64,000 bases of DNA, from assembly GCA_945888375.1 (NCBI GenBank), contig CAMCZZ010000006.1, positions 93,669 through 157,668 of the forward strand, given 5' to 3'. Below are positions 22,301-31,046 of the stretch, piece by piece. Under the pieces are notes generated by a model. The model had not been told where the DNA came from and did no database searches. It saw nothing but the letters and a program-made list of their open reading frames with translations. A program made the translations under genes and the position numbers. The stretch comes from Akkermansia muciniphila. Its GTDB lineage: Bacteria > Verrucomicrobiota > Verrucomicrobiia > Opitutales > Opitutaceae. How positions within the stretch are numbered: position 1 is the stretch's first letter; each line of letters begins with the position of its first letter.

Positions 22301-22994
22301 CGCCCGCTCCGATCACCACGCCGCTGACGCCGCCGGCTGCGAGGGTGGACGTGGCCGTGGCCACCGTGCCGGCCGTGGGCGCGGCCATCGCCACCGTGGG
22401 CACGGCGGCGTAGACGCCGGGCGCGCTGATGTTAAAGCCAACCACGCCGAGGGCGGTATGCGCCTCGGCCGTCGCGCCGCTTCCGCCGCCGCCCGTGAGC
22501 GTCACGGTGGGGACGGAGGTAAAGCCGTAACCCTGGATCTGCACGGTGACGCCGGTCACCTTGCCGGTCACGGCGTCGATCGCGGCGACACCGGAAGCGT
22601 TCACCGTGGCGCCGCCACCCGAGAAGACGACGGTGGGAGCGGTGGTGTAGCCCGAGCCGCCGTTGGTCACGTTCACGATTGCTACGCGGTTTTGTAGATT
22701 GGCGGTGGCGACCATCCCCCCCGCATTAAACGTCACCGCCGGGGCGGACACGTAGCCGAGCCCGGCGTTGGTGATCGAAAGATTGGCCACGCCGCCATTG
22801 GCGGCCAGGGTGGCGACCGCACCGGCGGCATTCGGCACGCCCGCCGACCAGTTGGCCGCGGTGCCCCATTGTTGCCCGGAGACCGAGGCGTTAAAGGTGG
22901 ACTGAGCGAGGAGCCCGCCGACCGGGAGCGAAGCGAGCGCCGCCATCAGGGCGGCGCGGGAGGAACGTGAGCAAGCAAACGGGGTGGTTTTCAT
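19305..22994 (-). CDS. giant secreted beta-repeat protein, autotransporter-associated repeat type
   Basis: This 1229-residue protein begins with a signal peptide (MKTTPFACSRSSRAALMAAL and on). Residues about 60-320 are glycine-rich strands with a repeating pattern VTNGGSGYTTAPTVVFSGGG, one about every 35 residues. Residues about 390-1011 are autotransporter-associated beta-strand repeats (GGLTKTGAGPLILTSDNTYAG type). The last 120 residues (from LEEWRFANFNDAANSGAG to the end) form a distinct module rich in YTVKASNDL-type sequence and ending FLRLEVSY. Residues about 713-1011 are closely related to residues 372-660 of the next gene. It lacks both a PEP-CTERM tail and an obvious beta-barrel, so the mode of attachment is unclear. 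Base composition is lower in GC than the CAZyme genes. Confidence 0.85.
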   Translation of the reverse strand: MKTTPFACSRSSRAALMAALASLPVGGLLAQSTFNASVSGQQWGTAANWSAGVPNAAGAVATLAANGGVANLSITNAGLGYVSAPAVTFNAGGMVATANLQNRVAIVNVTNGGSGYTTAPTVVFSGGGATVNASGVAAIDAVTGKVTGVTVQIQGYGFTSVPTVTLTGGGGSGATAEAHTALGVVGFNISAPGVYAAVPTVAMAAPTAGTVATATSTLAAGGVSGVVIGAGGAGFVAPPSVTFAAAPADGTRATGYAVVTGGAVTSIVVTHPGSGYLVAPAVTLSGPTATATAAASLAPVPFLDSVGGTYPYTVGALNVTYGVGSSIGKADTADDVLRLEQTAGVPAINVSLAGGSLFFYGSLAGNQGFDKTGPGTLTFRFNNAPNSISGPIGILGGTLGIQSDGSLGNVKNSVTIAGGATLLAQPSTNAAITLDAGRSIVLSGPTASSIGNASPYTGPLTINTAISGAGGLTKTGAGPLILTSDNTYAGVTTISAGLLVAAKPGTLPGYQDPELSGGELPVRVAVASGAALTVRMGGVGEWSPTQFDDLLNNASIQPTGSTFVGIDTTNATGPVQIDGLLTSLVTVPGYGFAKTGPGILELTGVNGYTGQTGIFQGTLRPTTAGAIPSASILNFTGSGGTLDLGSLNQTIAGMQLNAPGVILGTGGLTLQALADVNVAGTVTGTNLDLTGLTNFTFTGLTRAFGVNATGANVVNTVLLAKSGINQFDAAHVRFGGGGGNFAGQNTVVGLGQTNNINVSGEFVVGNFQGSGNVSFQPGLTSPTLTVRGPGGTGSAARVSVPAVNSGNQSGTGILNTTGGTVDIQATTFYIARHFANAGGTSSTGTFTFDAGTITADTLSIAAKSTNDNTPPVASTGAPTLNGTINQNGGTFTATTVNLGFNANAESPRLTANYNLNAGELRATTITGSGATFAANSLRNLTLNGGTLRNIAGSSLTVAGVDATAQGTINLILGASGGTFHADSATVGNVTLGANTTLTGAGGLTKLGAGTLTIPNPAYAGSTTVTAGKVALGAANANNDASSVSIATGAVLELNFAGTDTVDKLFLNGVQQAAGTYTSAHASGAFAGTGSLVVTSSGAPLLTALEEWRFANFNDAANSGAGADLADQDNDGRANLLEYATGTNPLIANSGPAVTIGQAAGKLTLSFTRVADPAITYTVKASNDLTAPWSGATVVFTSTGAANTAGLVTAEDSVLISDQPRRFLRLEVSY

Positions 22995-23140
22995 GGGGGA
23001 TATTGGGAAAATCGAACGGAGACGAAAGCGGTTCAGCGACACCTATCCGTGTCACGATCCCGCCCCGTCGCGAAACGGGGGGAGCGATCAGGAACTCAGA
23101 CTCCTGACCATTCAGGACTCGATAGCGAATCCAACGGAGA

Positions 23141-23151
23141 TATACGGTATA
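23141..23151 (-). promoter_or_regulatory. operator-like motif upstream of giant beta-repeat gene
   Basis: TATACGGTATA, a perfect palindrome around a central G, 147 nt upstream of the start of the giant exoprotein gene. Confidence 0.65.
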
Positions 23152-23236
23152 ATGGGTGAGAAGCACCAAAGGCGCGGGTAGAACCCGCGCCGGGAAAAAG
23201 GGCCGACTCCGAAGAGATCGGCCCGGCGATCAGGCC

Positions 23237-25780
23237 TTACACCACGCGACGACGGCGGCGCAGGGAAACGCAACCCAACACGCCCAGACCGGCCAGCGCC
23301 GCGAAAGTTGACGGCTCGGGAATCGCGGAGACATTCAGAGTGAGATCATTCGCCCCCAGCACAAACGAACCCACCAGCCCGGAGCCCAGATTGGTCGCCA
23401 CGAAATCCGACTGCGAGAATGTCGTGCCGCCGAAGGACGTCAGGGTGTAGCTGCCGCCGTCCAACCCGCCGCCCCCGAAGTCGAAGGTGAAGCCGATTCC
23501 GGTGCCCTTGGTGAAGGCGCCGGAGAGCGAAAGGCGATCCGAAGAAGTCAGACCGCTTAGCTCGAATACCAAGGAGCCGCCGTTGTTCCACGTGAAGCTG
23601 GAGCCCGATAGGGTGCCGATGCCAGTGCCGGGGGCGAGCGAACCGGAGTTCAAGGTGATCGCGCCCACGGTGCCGGAGCCGCCCAAGGAACCTCCGCCAA
23701 TGGTGACGGCGGAAGAGGCGAGACTGGCGTTAACGAATACGGTGCCAGCGTTGATGCCAAACGCCCCCGAGTAGGTGTGGGTGGGCCCACTGGCGAAGGT
23801 GAGTGAGCCGGCTCCGGACTTGGTAAGGGCACCGCTTCCGCTCAGCACCGTGTTCGCGCCGAGGGTGATGGAACGGGTAGCATCCGCATTGAAAGTCGCG
23901 CCAGAGGCTCCGGCGATGACGTTGATGCGACCAGTCGCCGTGGTGGCGAGGCCATCGACCGAAAGGTTGCCTCCTGCGAGATTCTGCAGGGTGCCGCCAT
24001 TGATGGTGAGGTTGCGCACGGTGCTTGCGCCGTAAGTGGCGCCGGAACCTTGAATCGTCGTGGCGAAGAGGGTGCCGCCGGTGAGGTTGTAGTTGGCGAT
24101 GAGGTTGGGAGACTCAGCATTAGTATTGAGACCTAAATTGACAGTGGTCGCCGTAACGGTGCCGCCGGATTGGTTGAATGTGCCGTTAAGGGTCGGTGCT
24201 CCACTCGTGGCACCCGTTTTAGCGGCGAGGTTCAGTGTCGTGGCCACAACCGAGCCGGCCGGCATGGTGACTGTTCCCGTGGAGGAGGTGCCGCTAGAAC
24301 CCGCGAAATGCCGAGCCACATAGAAATCGGTCGCCTGAGCGTCCAAACTCCCATTCGTGAGATTGAGGATGCCCGTGGAACCTTGATTGCCCGAGTTGGT
24401 GGAACCGACCGACATAACTGGCGCAGCTCCGATTCCACCGGCGCCACGCACGGTCAAAGAGGGATTGGTCAATCCACTTTGGAACGAGACGTTTCCGCTG
24501 CCCTGGAAGAAGCCGATCACGAACTCGCCCGAAGCGTTGATGTTGTTGTTCTGGCCGAGTCCTAGCAAAACGTTTTGACCAGCTACATTACTGCCACCGC
24601 CACCGAAGCGGACGTTAGTGGCATTGATCGTGTTGGTGCCGGTTCTGGCGAGGTTCACCGTGTTTACGACGTTCAGGCCAGTGGAGTTAATCCCGAAGTC
24701 GCCGGCAGTGCGGTTGACCGTCAAGTTGCTCAAGCCCGCCATGTTTACCGTAGTCCCAGTGACAGTCGTGCTCCACGTGGTGTTGGCTGCAAAGTTGACG
24801 ATCAAGGTGCCGCCCGCACCGCTGATCGTGTTGGTCTGGCCGGCACCAAGCAATCCAAGCCCGCCGAGTGTCTGTGAAGTGCTGCCCACATCCAGCGTCG
24901 AAGCCGCGTTGAAGGTCACCGTGCTGGTGCTCAACAACCGGTTGTCTCCGCCGGACAGGGCGAGCGTGCCGCCGTCGAGAAAAGTGCCTCCGGTGAAAGT
25001 GTTGGCACCGCTCAAGGTGAGCGTGCCGGAGTCGTTCTTACGCAATTGGGCCGTGCCGGAAATCACGCCCGCGATGGTCATGTTCGCGCCGGCTTTGTTC
25101 TTCACCCAGAAAGCTCCAGTGCCGCTGGTAGTGATCGTGCGGGCCGAGTTCAGCGTAAAATTTCCAGCCGAAGCGTCGTTGTAAAAACCGACCGGCTGAC
25201 CGCTGAGCGCAACGGAAATGACGTTCACCGAATTACCGAGGTTGGCATCGCTATTTATCACCGTGAAGCTACCGCCTCCCGAGGCGGGCGCGGTCAGTTT
25301 GACGGTGCCGGTGAAAACATTGGTGACGCCCGAGAGATCGAGGTAGCCGTTGCCTTGGCGTTCGAAGCCGTTGGTGCCGTCGAGGACCGAACTGATCTTG
25401 AAGCGGTTCGCCGCCGATTCGCTAAACGCATTGTTGGTTCCTGTGCTGATAACAGGGGAGTTGACACCGTTGGCCAAGGTCAAGGTGCCGCCGGAGATCG
25501 TCAGCCCCCCGTTAGCTGTAGTGTCAGTCGCGAGGATCTGCCCGACGGTGAAAGCAGTATCCACTGTGATCGTCTGGCCTGCCCAGTTTTGTGAAAAGGT
25601 GGCGGTCTCGGTGGCGGCGTTTGGCACCCCTCCTGTCCACGGTCCGGTGGACCAGTTACCCGAGGCAAGGTTTGTCCACGAGCCGCTGGCGGCGTAAACA
25701 GAAGGCATCGCGGCCAGCGCGGCGAAGAGCGCTAGGGTGGCGGCACGACGGCCGTTCGATATCGATTTTGGGGTATTCAT
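23237..25780 (-). CDS. PEP-CTERM exoprotein with autotransporter-associated beta-strand repeats
   Basis: This 847-residue protein has a signal peptide (RRAATLALFAALAAMPSVYA) and multiple beta-strand repeats such as QLRKNDSGTLTLSGANTFTG. It ends with the PEP-CTERM sorting signal: IPEPSTFAALAGLGVLG, a hydrophobic stretch and the basic tail RRRRRVV. PEP-CTERM proteins are exported and processed by an exosortase, usually in exopolysaccharide-producing bacteria. Residues about 372-660 parallel the upstream-encoded giant protein, so the two genes are tandem paralogs with different ends. An operator-like palindrome is 136 nt upstream (25916-25926). ATG 25780 was chosen because it places the signal peptide at the N-terminus. 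Confidence 0.9.
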   Translation of the reverse strand: MNTPKSISNGRRAATLALFAALAAMPSVYAASGSWTNLASGNWSTGPWTGGVPNAATETATFSQNWAGQTITVDTAFTVGQILATDTTANGGLTISGGTLTLANGVNSPVISTGTNNAFSESAANRFKISSVLDGTNGFERQGNGYLDLSGVTNVFTGTVKLTAPASGGGSFTVINSDANLGNSVNVISVALSGQPVGFYNDASAGNFTLNSARTITTSGTGAFWVKNKAGANMTIAGVISGTAQLRKNDSGTLTLSGANTFTGGTFLDGGTLALSGGDNRLLSTSTVTFNAASTLDVGSTSQTLGGLGLLGAGQTNTISGAGGTLIVNFAANTTWSTTVTGTTVNMAGLSNLTVNRTAGDFGINSTGLNVVNTVNLARTGTNTINATNVRFGGGGSNVAGQNVLLGLGQNNNINASGEFVIGFFQGSGNVSFQSGLTNPSLTVRGAGGIGAAPVMSVGSTNSGNQGSTGILNLTNGSLDAQATDFYVARHFAGSSGTSSTGTVTMPAGSVVATTLNLAAKTGATSGAPTLNGTFNQSGGTVTATTVNLGLNTNAESPNLIANYNLTGGTLFATTIQGSGATYGASTVRNLTINGGTLQNLAGGNLSVDGLATTATGRINVIAGASGATFNADATRSITLGANTVLSGSGALTKSGAGSLTFASGPTHTYSGAFGINAGTVFVNASLASSAVTIGGGSLGGSGTVGAITLNSGSLAPGTGIGTLSGSSFTWNNGGSLVFELSGLTSSDRLSLSGAFTKGTGIGFTFDFGGGGLDGGSYTLTSFGGTTFSQSDFVATNLGSGLVGSFVLGANDLTLNVSAIPEPSTFAALAGLGVLGCVSLRRRRRVV

Positions 25781-25915
25781 TATTGAAAAATAGGACACGG
25801 AAAGATCGGCGCGCGGGGCGGCCAGACTTGGCATGATGAGTTGGGGTTAGGGGGGTGAACTAATAACCTCGGGTTCCTGCCACACTTGCTGACCTGCACG
25901 CGACGCCGTCGTGAT

Positions 25916-25926
25916 TATACAGTATA
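25916..25926 (-). promoter_or_regulatory. operator-like motif upstream of PEP-CTERM gene
   Basis: TATACAGTATA, a perfect palindrome around a central A. It lies 136 nt before the PEP-CTERM gene and 2 nt after the stop codon of the GH5 remnant. Confidence 0.65.
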
Positions 25927-25928
25927 GT

Positions 25929-26714
25929 TCAACGGTTTCTCGGCCCGATTTTGCCTACGGGTCTTTTGGTGACCAACCTTGGCGCACCGTTTGGGAACAG
26001 GGCTGCGCGCAGCTCTGGGGAAAACTTCCCCGGTCCGGTCTCCCGGACATACCCGAAGCCCGCCTCCAAATCCCACCAAGCCCAGCCCAGCCCGTTCCCG
26101 TCGAGTTCCTCCCGCATCGCCCGCGCGAAGGCTAGGCGCGACGTGGAGTCGGCGTTTCGATACGCGCCAAACTCGCCGCTGTGCACCGCCCGTCATTCCC
26201 GCCGCCACCACACCGCCGCCTCGGCCAAAAGGCCGGAAAGGGCCGGGACTCTGCTGAGATTGCTCTCTGTCGCCGCGGTGTTGTGCGCCCGCGCCCACTC
26301 CTTCGTCCGCTCCGGCCCGTCATTCGCCGCCACGACCGGAACGAGCGGCGGCCCCGGAAACACGATCCCGGTCGTCCCCGTCAACCCGCCCGTGCAGCCC
26401 GCGCCTTGGTGAGTGAACAGGAACGGCTCGTAGCAATGCGCCGTCACCACCACGTTTTCCCATTCGCTGGAAATTCGGAGTTCCGCGATCGCCTTCACCG
26501 ACCCCCAGTCGCCCGGTGAGAGCAGAATCGTCCGCTTTGAACTCACCTTCCGTATCGCCCTCATTACCTCGGGATACAGCGCGTTCATCCGCGCCGTCGT
26601 CTCCGCACCGCGCGGTTCGTTTAAGAGTGCGAACATCAGCGAGGGCGCCGGCACCCGGCGATAGTGGCGTGCGATCCCGAACGCTGCCTCGAATTTGAAA
26701 GGGAGTCCGCTCAA
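25929..26714 (-). pseudogene. GH5-type cellulase/endoglucanase remnant, 5'-truncated with in-frame stop
   Basis: One reading frame holds both catalytic motifs of a GH5 enzyme: the acid/base region MFALLNEPRG near 26620-26640 and the nucleophile region SGEFGAYRN near 26165, followed by GWAWWDLEAGFGYV. A TGA at 26193-26195 interrupts the frame just before SGEFGAY, and translation resumes in the same frame. The expected N-terminal 120-150 residues and signal peptide are missing. The sequence starts 3 nt after an operator-like site (26717-26727) and its final stop is 2 nt from another (25916-25926). It is therefore decayed, unless the TGA is a sequencing error. Confidence 0.75.
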
Positions 26715-26716
26715 GC

Positions 26717-26727
26717 TTTACCGTATA
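26717..26727. promoter_or_regulatory. operator-like motif between GH5 remnant and GH-A-like gene
   Basis: TTTACCGTATA. It is 235 nt before the GH-A-like gene at 26962 (plus) and directly abuts the truncated 5' end of the GH5 remnant (minus). Confidence 0.6.
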
Positions 26728-26961
26728 TCTATCGGGGCATCGCGACCTCCGGAGACGACGACTCATTCTCTCGCTCCCCGCTATGCATGCCTTTGTGCCT
26801 TTGCCCTGCTCTCAACCACCTGCCGCGACGCCTCCTTAGAACCCGAGGTCAAATACCGAGCCGTGCGTGTCGGCGTGGATCTCATCGCCCACGACCTTAT
26901 CGCCGTCTTCAGCGTCGTCTTCCGCTTCGCCCCGAACGCCGCGGCAACTTAACCCGACCCT

Positions 26962-28161
26962 ATGCCACACGCTCACCTCACTCCTGCGGCCGATATCCTC
27001 GCCGCCGTCGCACCTCTCCGCCCCTCCCTCGGCGGCCGCCTTGAGCCCACGCTGCTCGCCGCCCGCCTCGGCGCGACCCACTGCGCCGGCCGCTACGCCT
27101 TCACTCCGGAGCCCTACGTCGTCGAGGGGGCAAAGACCATCCACGGCCGCCTCGGCTACCGCCACCTCAAGCTCTGGTTTTACGAACTGGAGCAGGTTTA
27201 CTCGCAAAACTCGTCCTGGAACCTCTCCGCCTACCCCACCCTCGCCGCCCGCGCCGCCCACCCCTACTTCCGCGCCGCCTTCGCCGAGCCCTTCGCCACC
27301 ATCGCACTGGAGGTCAAGTTCAGCCCCGCCGGCGATCTCCACCCGCGCCCACCCGGCCACATGGTCGCGTCGGACATGGACTTCGCGCGCGAGGAGGAGC
27401 AGTTGTATCAACTCACCAAATACTTGCTCGCCACCTACTGCGACCGCGCCGTCACCTTCATCCTGCAAAACTGGGAGGGCGACTGGATGATCCGCGAATT
27501 CCCCGGCGCGATGTGGACCGACCCGGCCAAAATCCCCGCCGACCTTGACCAGCGGGTCGAGACCTACGTGCGCTGGTTCGCCGCCCGCCAGCGCGGCGTC
27601 TCCCGCGCCCGCGCCGAGTTGTCCGCCGCCGGCTCAAAATGCCGCGTCCTCCACGCTATCGAAGTCAACCGCGTCTTCGATACCCTCCTCGGCGCCCCAA
27701 CCCTCTGCAACCGCGTGCTGCCCCGCGTCGAAGTGGACCTAATTTCCTGGTCGGCCTACGACGGCATGCAGATCGACGCCCACGGCACCGGGGACGCCGC
27801 CGCCATCGGCATCTGGCAAGGCATCGAGATCATCCGCGCCCACGCCCGGACGATCGAACGCGACGGCAAGGGCCGCCCCCAGGTGATGCTCGGAGAATTC
27901 GGCGTGGCGGAGAACAAGCTCCCGCCCGAGAAGAACGCCGAGGACATCCTCGAAGGCACCGTTGCTGCCGCCCTCGCGCAGGACGCGTGCTTACTGCACT
28001 ACTGGGAACTTTTCTGTAACGAGTCCAACGACCCCAAATACCGCGACGCCCCGCTCGACCGCAACCTGCGCGCCGACGAGCTTGGCGGCTTCTGGCTCAT
28101 CAAGCCCGACGACACCCTCGGCCGCGCCGGCGCCTGGTTTGCAAAACGGCTCGGCCGATGA
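26962..28161 (+). CDS. putative TIM-barrel glycoside hydrolase (clan GH-A-like), no signal peptide
   Basis: The 399-residue protein has no recognised family name but shows clan GH-A-like features: TFILQNWEGDWMIR near residue 160 (a Glu in the acid/base position), ISWSAYDGMQ near 265 (barrel strand 6 style) and VMLGEFGVAEN near 310 (nucleophile-like Glu), then LLHYWELFCNE. No signal peptide is visible, so the protein may be cytoplasmic. Its stop overlaps the start of the next gene (ATGA), so the two are translationally coupled. The 5' gap contains an operator-like site. The catalytic assignment is inference from motif spacing. Confidence 0.6.
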   Translation: MPHAHLTPAADILAAVAPLRPSLGGRLEPTLLAARLGATHCAGRYAFTPEPYVVEGAKTIHGRLGYRHLKLWFYELEQVYSQNSSWNLSAYPTLAARAAHPYFRAAFAEPFATIALEVKFSPAGDLHPRPPGHMVASDMDFAREEEQLYQLTKYLLATYCDRAVTFILQNWEGDWMIREFPGAMWTDPAKIPADLDQRVETYVRWFAARQRGVSRARAELSAAGSKCRVLHAIEVNRVFDTLLGAPTLCNRVLPRVEVDLISWSAYDGMQIDAHGTGDAAAIGIWQGIEIIRAHARTIERDGKGRPQVMLGEFGVAENKLPPEKNAEDILEGTVAAALAQDACLLHYWELFCNESNDPKYRDAPLDRNLRADELGGFWLIKPDDTLGRAGAWFAKRLGR

Positions 28162-31019
28162 TTCGCACCATGCGCCTCGCCGCCTTTCGTTCACTCGGTT
28201 TCATGGCGCTTGGCGCGGCGTTCAGCCTGGCTCTGCCCGCGACACCCTCGCCGCAGTCCATCGCGCCGCCGGCCATCGCGGGCGCCGACTCCGCGCTGAC
28301 CTCCCACTGGGAGGACGCCACCCAGCGCGAAGTTTTCGTCATCGCGGGCGATCACTACCAACTCCGCGTCGGCACCCACCCCGCCCGCATCCTCTCCCTG
28401 CGCAGCGACGGGCGCGAGCTCCTCGGGCCCGGCGGCGCCACGCCGTGGATCGAAACCGCCGCCGGCACCCGCCTCGTCCCGGCTCCCCGCGATCTCGTGC
28501 CCGTATGGGACGTTCACACCGGCCAGAAATCCCTTCCGGCGAAAAACTCCGCCGCCCGCATGAACATCTGGCGCGCCACGCCAAACTACTGGGAGGTTCA
28601 CCTGCGCGACATCCCTTTCGTCGCGCCCGACACGCCGGCCGGCACGCCGCCGCAACGCGTTCACCTCGTCTTCCACGCCCACCCGGATCGCGTGCATCTG
28701 GAGTTCCGGGCCGAACCCGCCTCAGGCCAAGCTGCCCCCGCACGTCTCGGCTGGGTTTTCGACACCGCGTCCGCCCTTCGGATCGAGCAGGCAGGCAAAC
28801 GCGCCGCCCTCGCCTTCGCCGGTTCCGCCGCCGTCCTCGCCCCGCCCGACGGTGCTTTCGCGCTGAACGCGCGCGACGCCAAGACCCTCGCCTTCGCCCC
28901 CGCCGCCGCGCCATGGTTCGTCCTCCGTCCCGCGAGCCCTCGCACCCCGCCTGCCGCGCCCGCCGAACTCTCCACTCTCTTCCGCGAGGAACTCGCCCCG
29001 CTCGCCGCCTCCGCCTTCGGCGCCGATACCCACGGAGTCTGGAGCGGCTACGACCCCGCCTCCGGCCTCTACCTGCTCGACCTGCTCTCCAACCGCCCCG
29101 CCTTCAGTTTCGACGCCGCCCACAAAATCCCCTCCCGCCGCATTGATACCGCCATTACCGCCCCGCGCTCGCCCACGCCACGCACGCTCACGGTCATGGC
29201 CCGCACCGGCCTCGGCAACCTGGAGGCCGGAGTGCTGGCCGACCCGCACGGATTCCCCCGCGCCGTGCCCGCCTTCGTCGCGAAAAACTTCGCGGGCGAA
29301 AAAGAGGAGCCCGACGACACCGCCTATGGCGACATCGTGTTTCCCCTCGCCCTCGGCCCTGGCGAGCCGCGCGAACATCGCGTTCTCGCGCTCTTCCAGA
29401 CCTGGGGCAACCACATGTTGAAACAGGTTTCGTCCATCCGCTTTTTTACCATCTACTGGCACCTCTCCACCGGACTCAGCGAGACCACCTGCTTCACCCA
29501 CGCGTGGATGTTTATCCGCGGCGGCCTGGTGAGCATCCCCGATTTCCGCCCTTACTCCGGCCCCTTCATCATGGGCCAGCCCCAGCACGAGTGTTACTCC
29601 TGGCCGGGTTTTCTGAACTACGAGACCGCCGCCGGCCCGGTGCGTCCGCTCTACGAGCGCACCGATTTCCACTCCATCGCGCCGAATCTCTCCCGCTTCA
29701 CTATGCGTTTCCGCACCAGCGACGACGCCGCCCGCCTCGGCGTCGAGATCTTGGAGATCCCGCAAACCGACGAGATGCGCACCTTCCTCCGCCTGCGCTA
29801 CGACTGGGATAAACCCGTCGCGCTCACCGGCGATACGCGCCGCACCTTCCGCTGGCTGCAAACCTACGAAAAAAACCTCCCGCGCGAACTCATCTGGCTC
29901 CCTGCCGAGGGCCCCGGCCGCACCCTCGCCGTGCCCAAGACCCCCGCCGCCGAGGCGCCTCCGCTCCTCCTCGCCGAGCCGCTCTCGCTTGCCGCGCCTT
30001 ACGCCGGCACGCACGAGCAAAAGCAGGACTACTCCTCGCTCATGCTTATCACCCGCTTGACCGGGCGCCTCGGCGGCCAACCCGTCGAGCGCGCGTTTCT
30101 CACCGCCGAGTTCGACGCCACCAAGGGCCTCTATGCCTTCGTCGCGGAGCAGTCCGATCTGAAAATCGAGGCGGGCGACTGGCTTGAAGCCGATGTGTTG
30201 CTCATGCCGCATGCCGAAATAAATCCGCCGCTCTTCAAAGCCACCCGCGAGCGCGAATACTGGTTCGATCGGGCGCCGCACATCACCAGCGTCAGTGTCG
30301 GCACCAAACGCGCCGACTTCCCCGCCACCATACGCGCCGATAACGATGTCGCGCGTTTCACCGTAACCGGCGGGCTCGATACGCTCCCGCTCATAGCCGA
30401 GGGTTTCTCCGCCCCCGGCGTGCCGCTCCTGTGGAAGGGCACGCTCTGGCAGGACCAGCAACTCCACGGCGGCGATGGTAACCAGGTGGATCGCGACCCC
30501 GCTGACGGCACCTACCGCTTCACCTTCGTTTATCCGATTCGCCGCACCGAGGCGCACGACTTCACGGTTTCCCTGCTCAAGGTCAGCGGAGCCGATGTGG
30601 CGAGCCTGCATGATGACAACGGCCTGCCTGTCGCCCGCTTCACCGCGAAGGCCGACTACACGGTGACCGCACCGGTCTTTTTCCAAGGCGGTGAAAACCG
30701 CGTCACCGCCGGTTCCGACCTTGTGCGCGCTTCAGGCCGCGCCACCGAGCTGCGCGCCGTGCCCGTGAGTTTCGTGCCCGCCGCGGGTGAGGCCGTCGTG
30801 CGCATCGCCGCCGCGAGCGAGGCGCGAGTTGACCTAACCATCGAGGGTGCCGCCGGTCGCCTGAACATCGGCCACCGCGTTCCGGGCCGCCGCTACGCAG
30901 TAACCCGCGAGGGCAGCGCTGGAACAGAGTATCTCGTCGCGAACGATCAAGGCCTCGAATTCGACATTCTCGCATCACCAACGCCGCGAAGGTTAAGGAT
31001 CTCGGCGGCCGTGCAATGA
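28158..31019 (+). CDS. large secreted protein of unknown function
   Basis: The 953-residue product has an N-terminal signal peptide (LGFMALGAAFSLALPATPS) and then a soluble protein rich in beta structure by inspection. A conserved-looking aromatic core, FFTIYWHLSTGLSETTCFTHAWMF (positions about 428-451; only part quoted as STGLSETTCFTHAW), and a segment MGQPQHECYSWPGFL near residue 472 might hold a catalytic or sugar-binding site. I do not recognise the family; a polysaccharide lyase or hydrolase with mutarotase-like beta-sandwich domains is possible. The ATGA overlap with the upstream GH-A-like gene shows the two are made together. It ends 27 nt from the convergent alginate-lyase-family gene. 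Confidence 0.6.
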   Translation: MIRTMRLAAFRSLGFMALGAAFSLALPATPSPQSIAPPAIAGADSALTSHWEDATQREVFVIAGDHYQLRVGTHPARILSLRSDGRELLGPGGATPWIETAAGTRLVPAPRDLVPVWDVHTGQKSLPAKNSAARMNIWRATPNYWEVHLRDIPFVAPDTPAGTPPQRVHLVFHAHPDRVHLEFRAEPASGQAAPARLGWVFDTASALRIEQAGKRAALAFAGSAAVLAPPDGAFALNARDAKTLAFAPAAAPWFVLRPASPRTPPAAPAELSTLFREELAPLAASAFGADTHGVWSGYDPASGLYLLDLLSNRPAFSFDAAHKIPSRRIDTAITAPRSPTPRTLTVMARTGLGNLEAGVLADPHGFPRAVPAFVAKNFAGEKEEPDDTAYGDIVFPLALGPGEPREHRVLALFQTWGNHMLKQVSSIRFFTIYWHLSTGLSETTCFTHAWMFIRGGLVSIPDFRPYSGPFIMGQPQHECYSWPGFLNYETAAGPVRPLYERTDFHSIAPNLSRFTMRFRTSDDAARLGVEILEIPQTDEMRTFLRLRYDWDKPVALTGDTRRTFRWLQTYEKNLPRELIWLPAEGPGRTLAVPKTPAAEAPPLLLAEPLSLAAPYAGTHEQKQDYSSLMLITRLTGRLGGQPVERAFLTAEFDATKGLYAFVAEQSDLKIEAGDWLEADVLLMPHAEINPPLFKATREREYWFDRAPHITSVSVGTKRADFPATIRADNDVARFTVTGGLDTLPLIAEGFSAPGVPLLWKGTLWQDQQLHGGDGNQVDRDPADGTYRFTFVYPIRRTEAHDFTVSLLKVSGADVASLHDDNGLPVARFTAKADYTVTAPVFFQGGENRVTAGSDLVRASGRATELRAVPVSFVPAAGEAVVRIAAASEARVDLTIEGAAGRLNIGHRVPGRRYAVTREGSAGTEYLVANDQGLEFDILASPTPRRLRISAAVQ

Positions 31020-31046
31020 GTCGTTGCGACAACTAAGCCTTTACAA

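Noticed and set aside
26695..26952. Small ORF (85 codons) with hydrophobic, lipobox-like start ACLCAFALLSTTC between operator-like site and the GH-A-like gene
   Set aside because: It has no good start codon after the operator, no recognised family and a mixed codon pattern. It may be a decayed lipoprotein fragment but cannot be supported as a gene.
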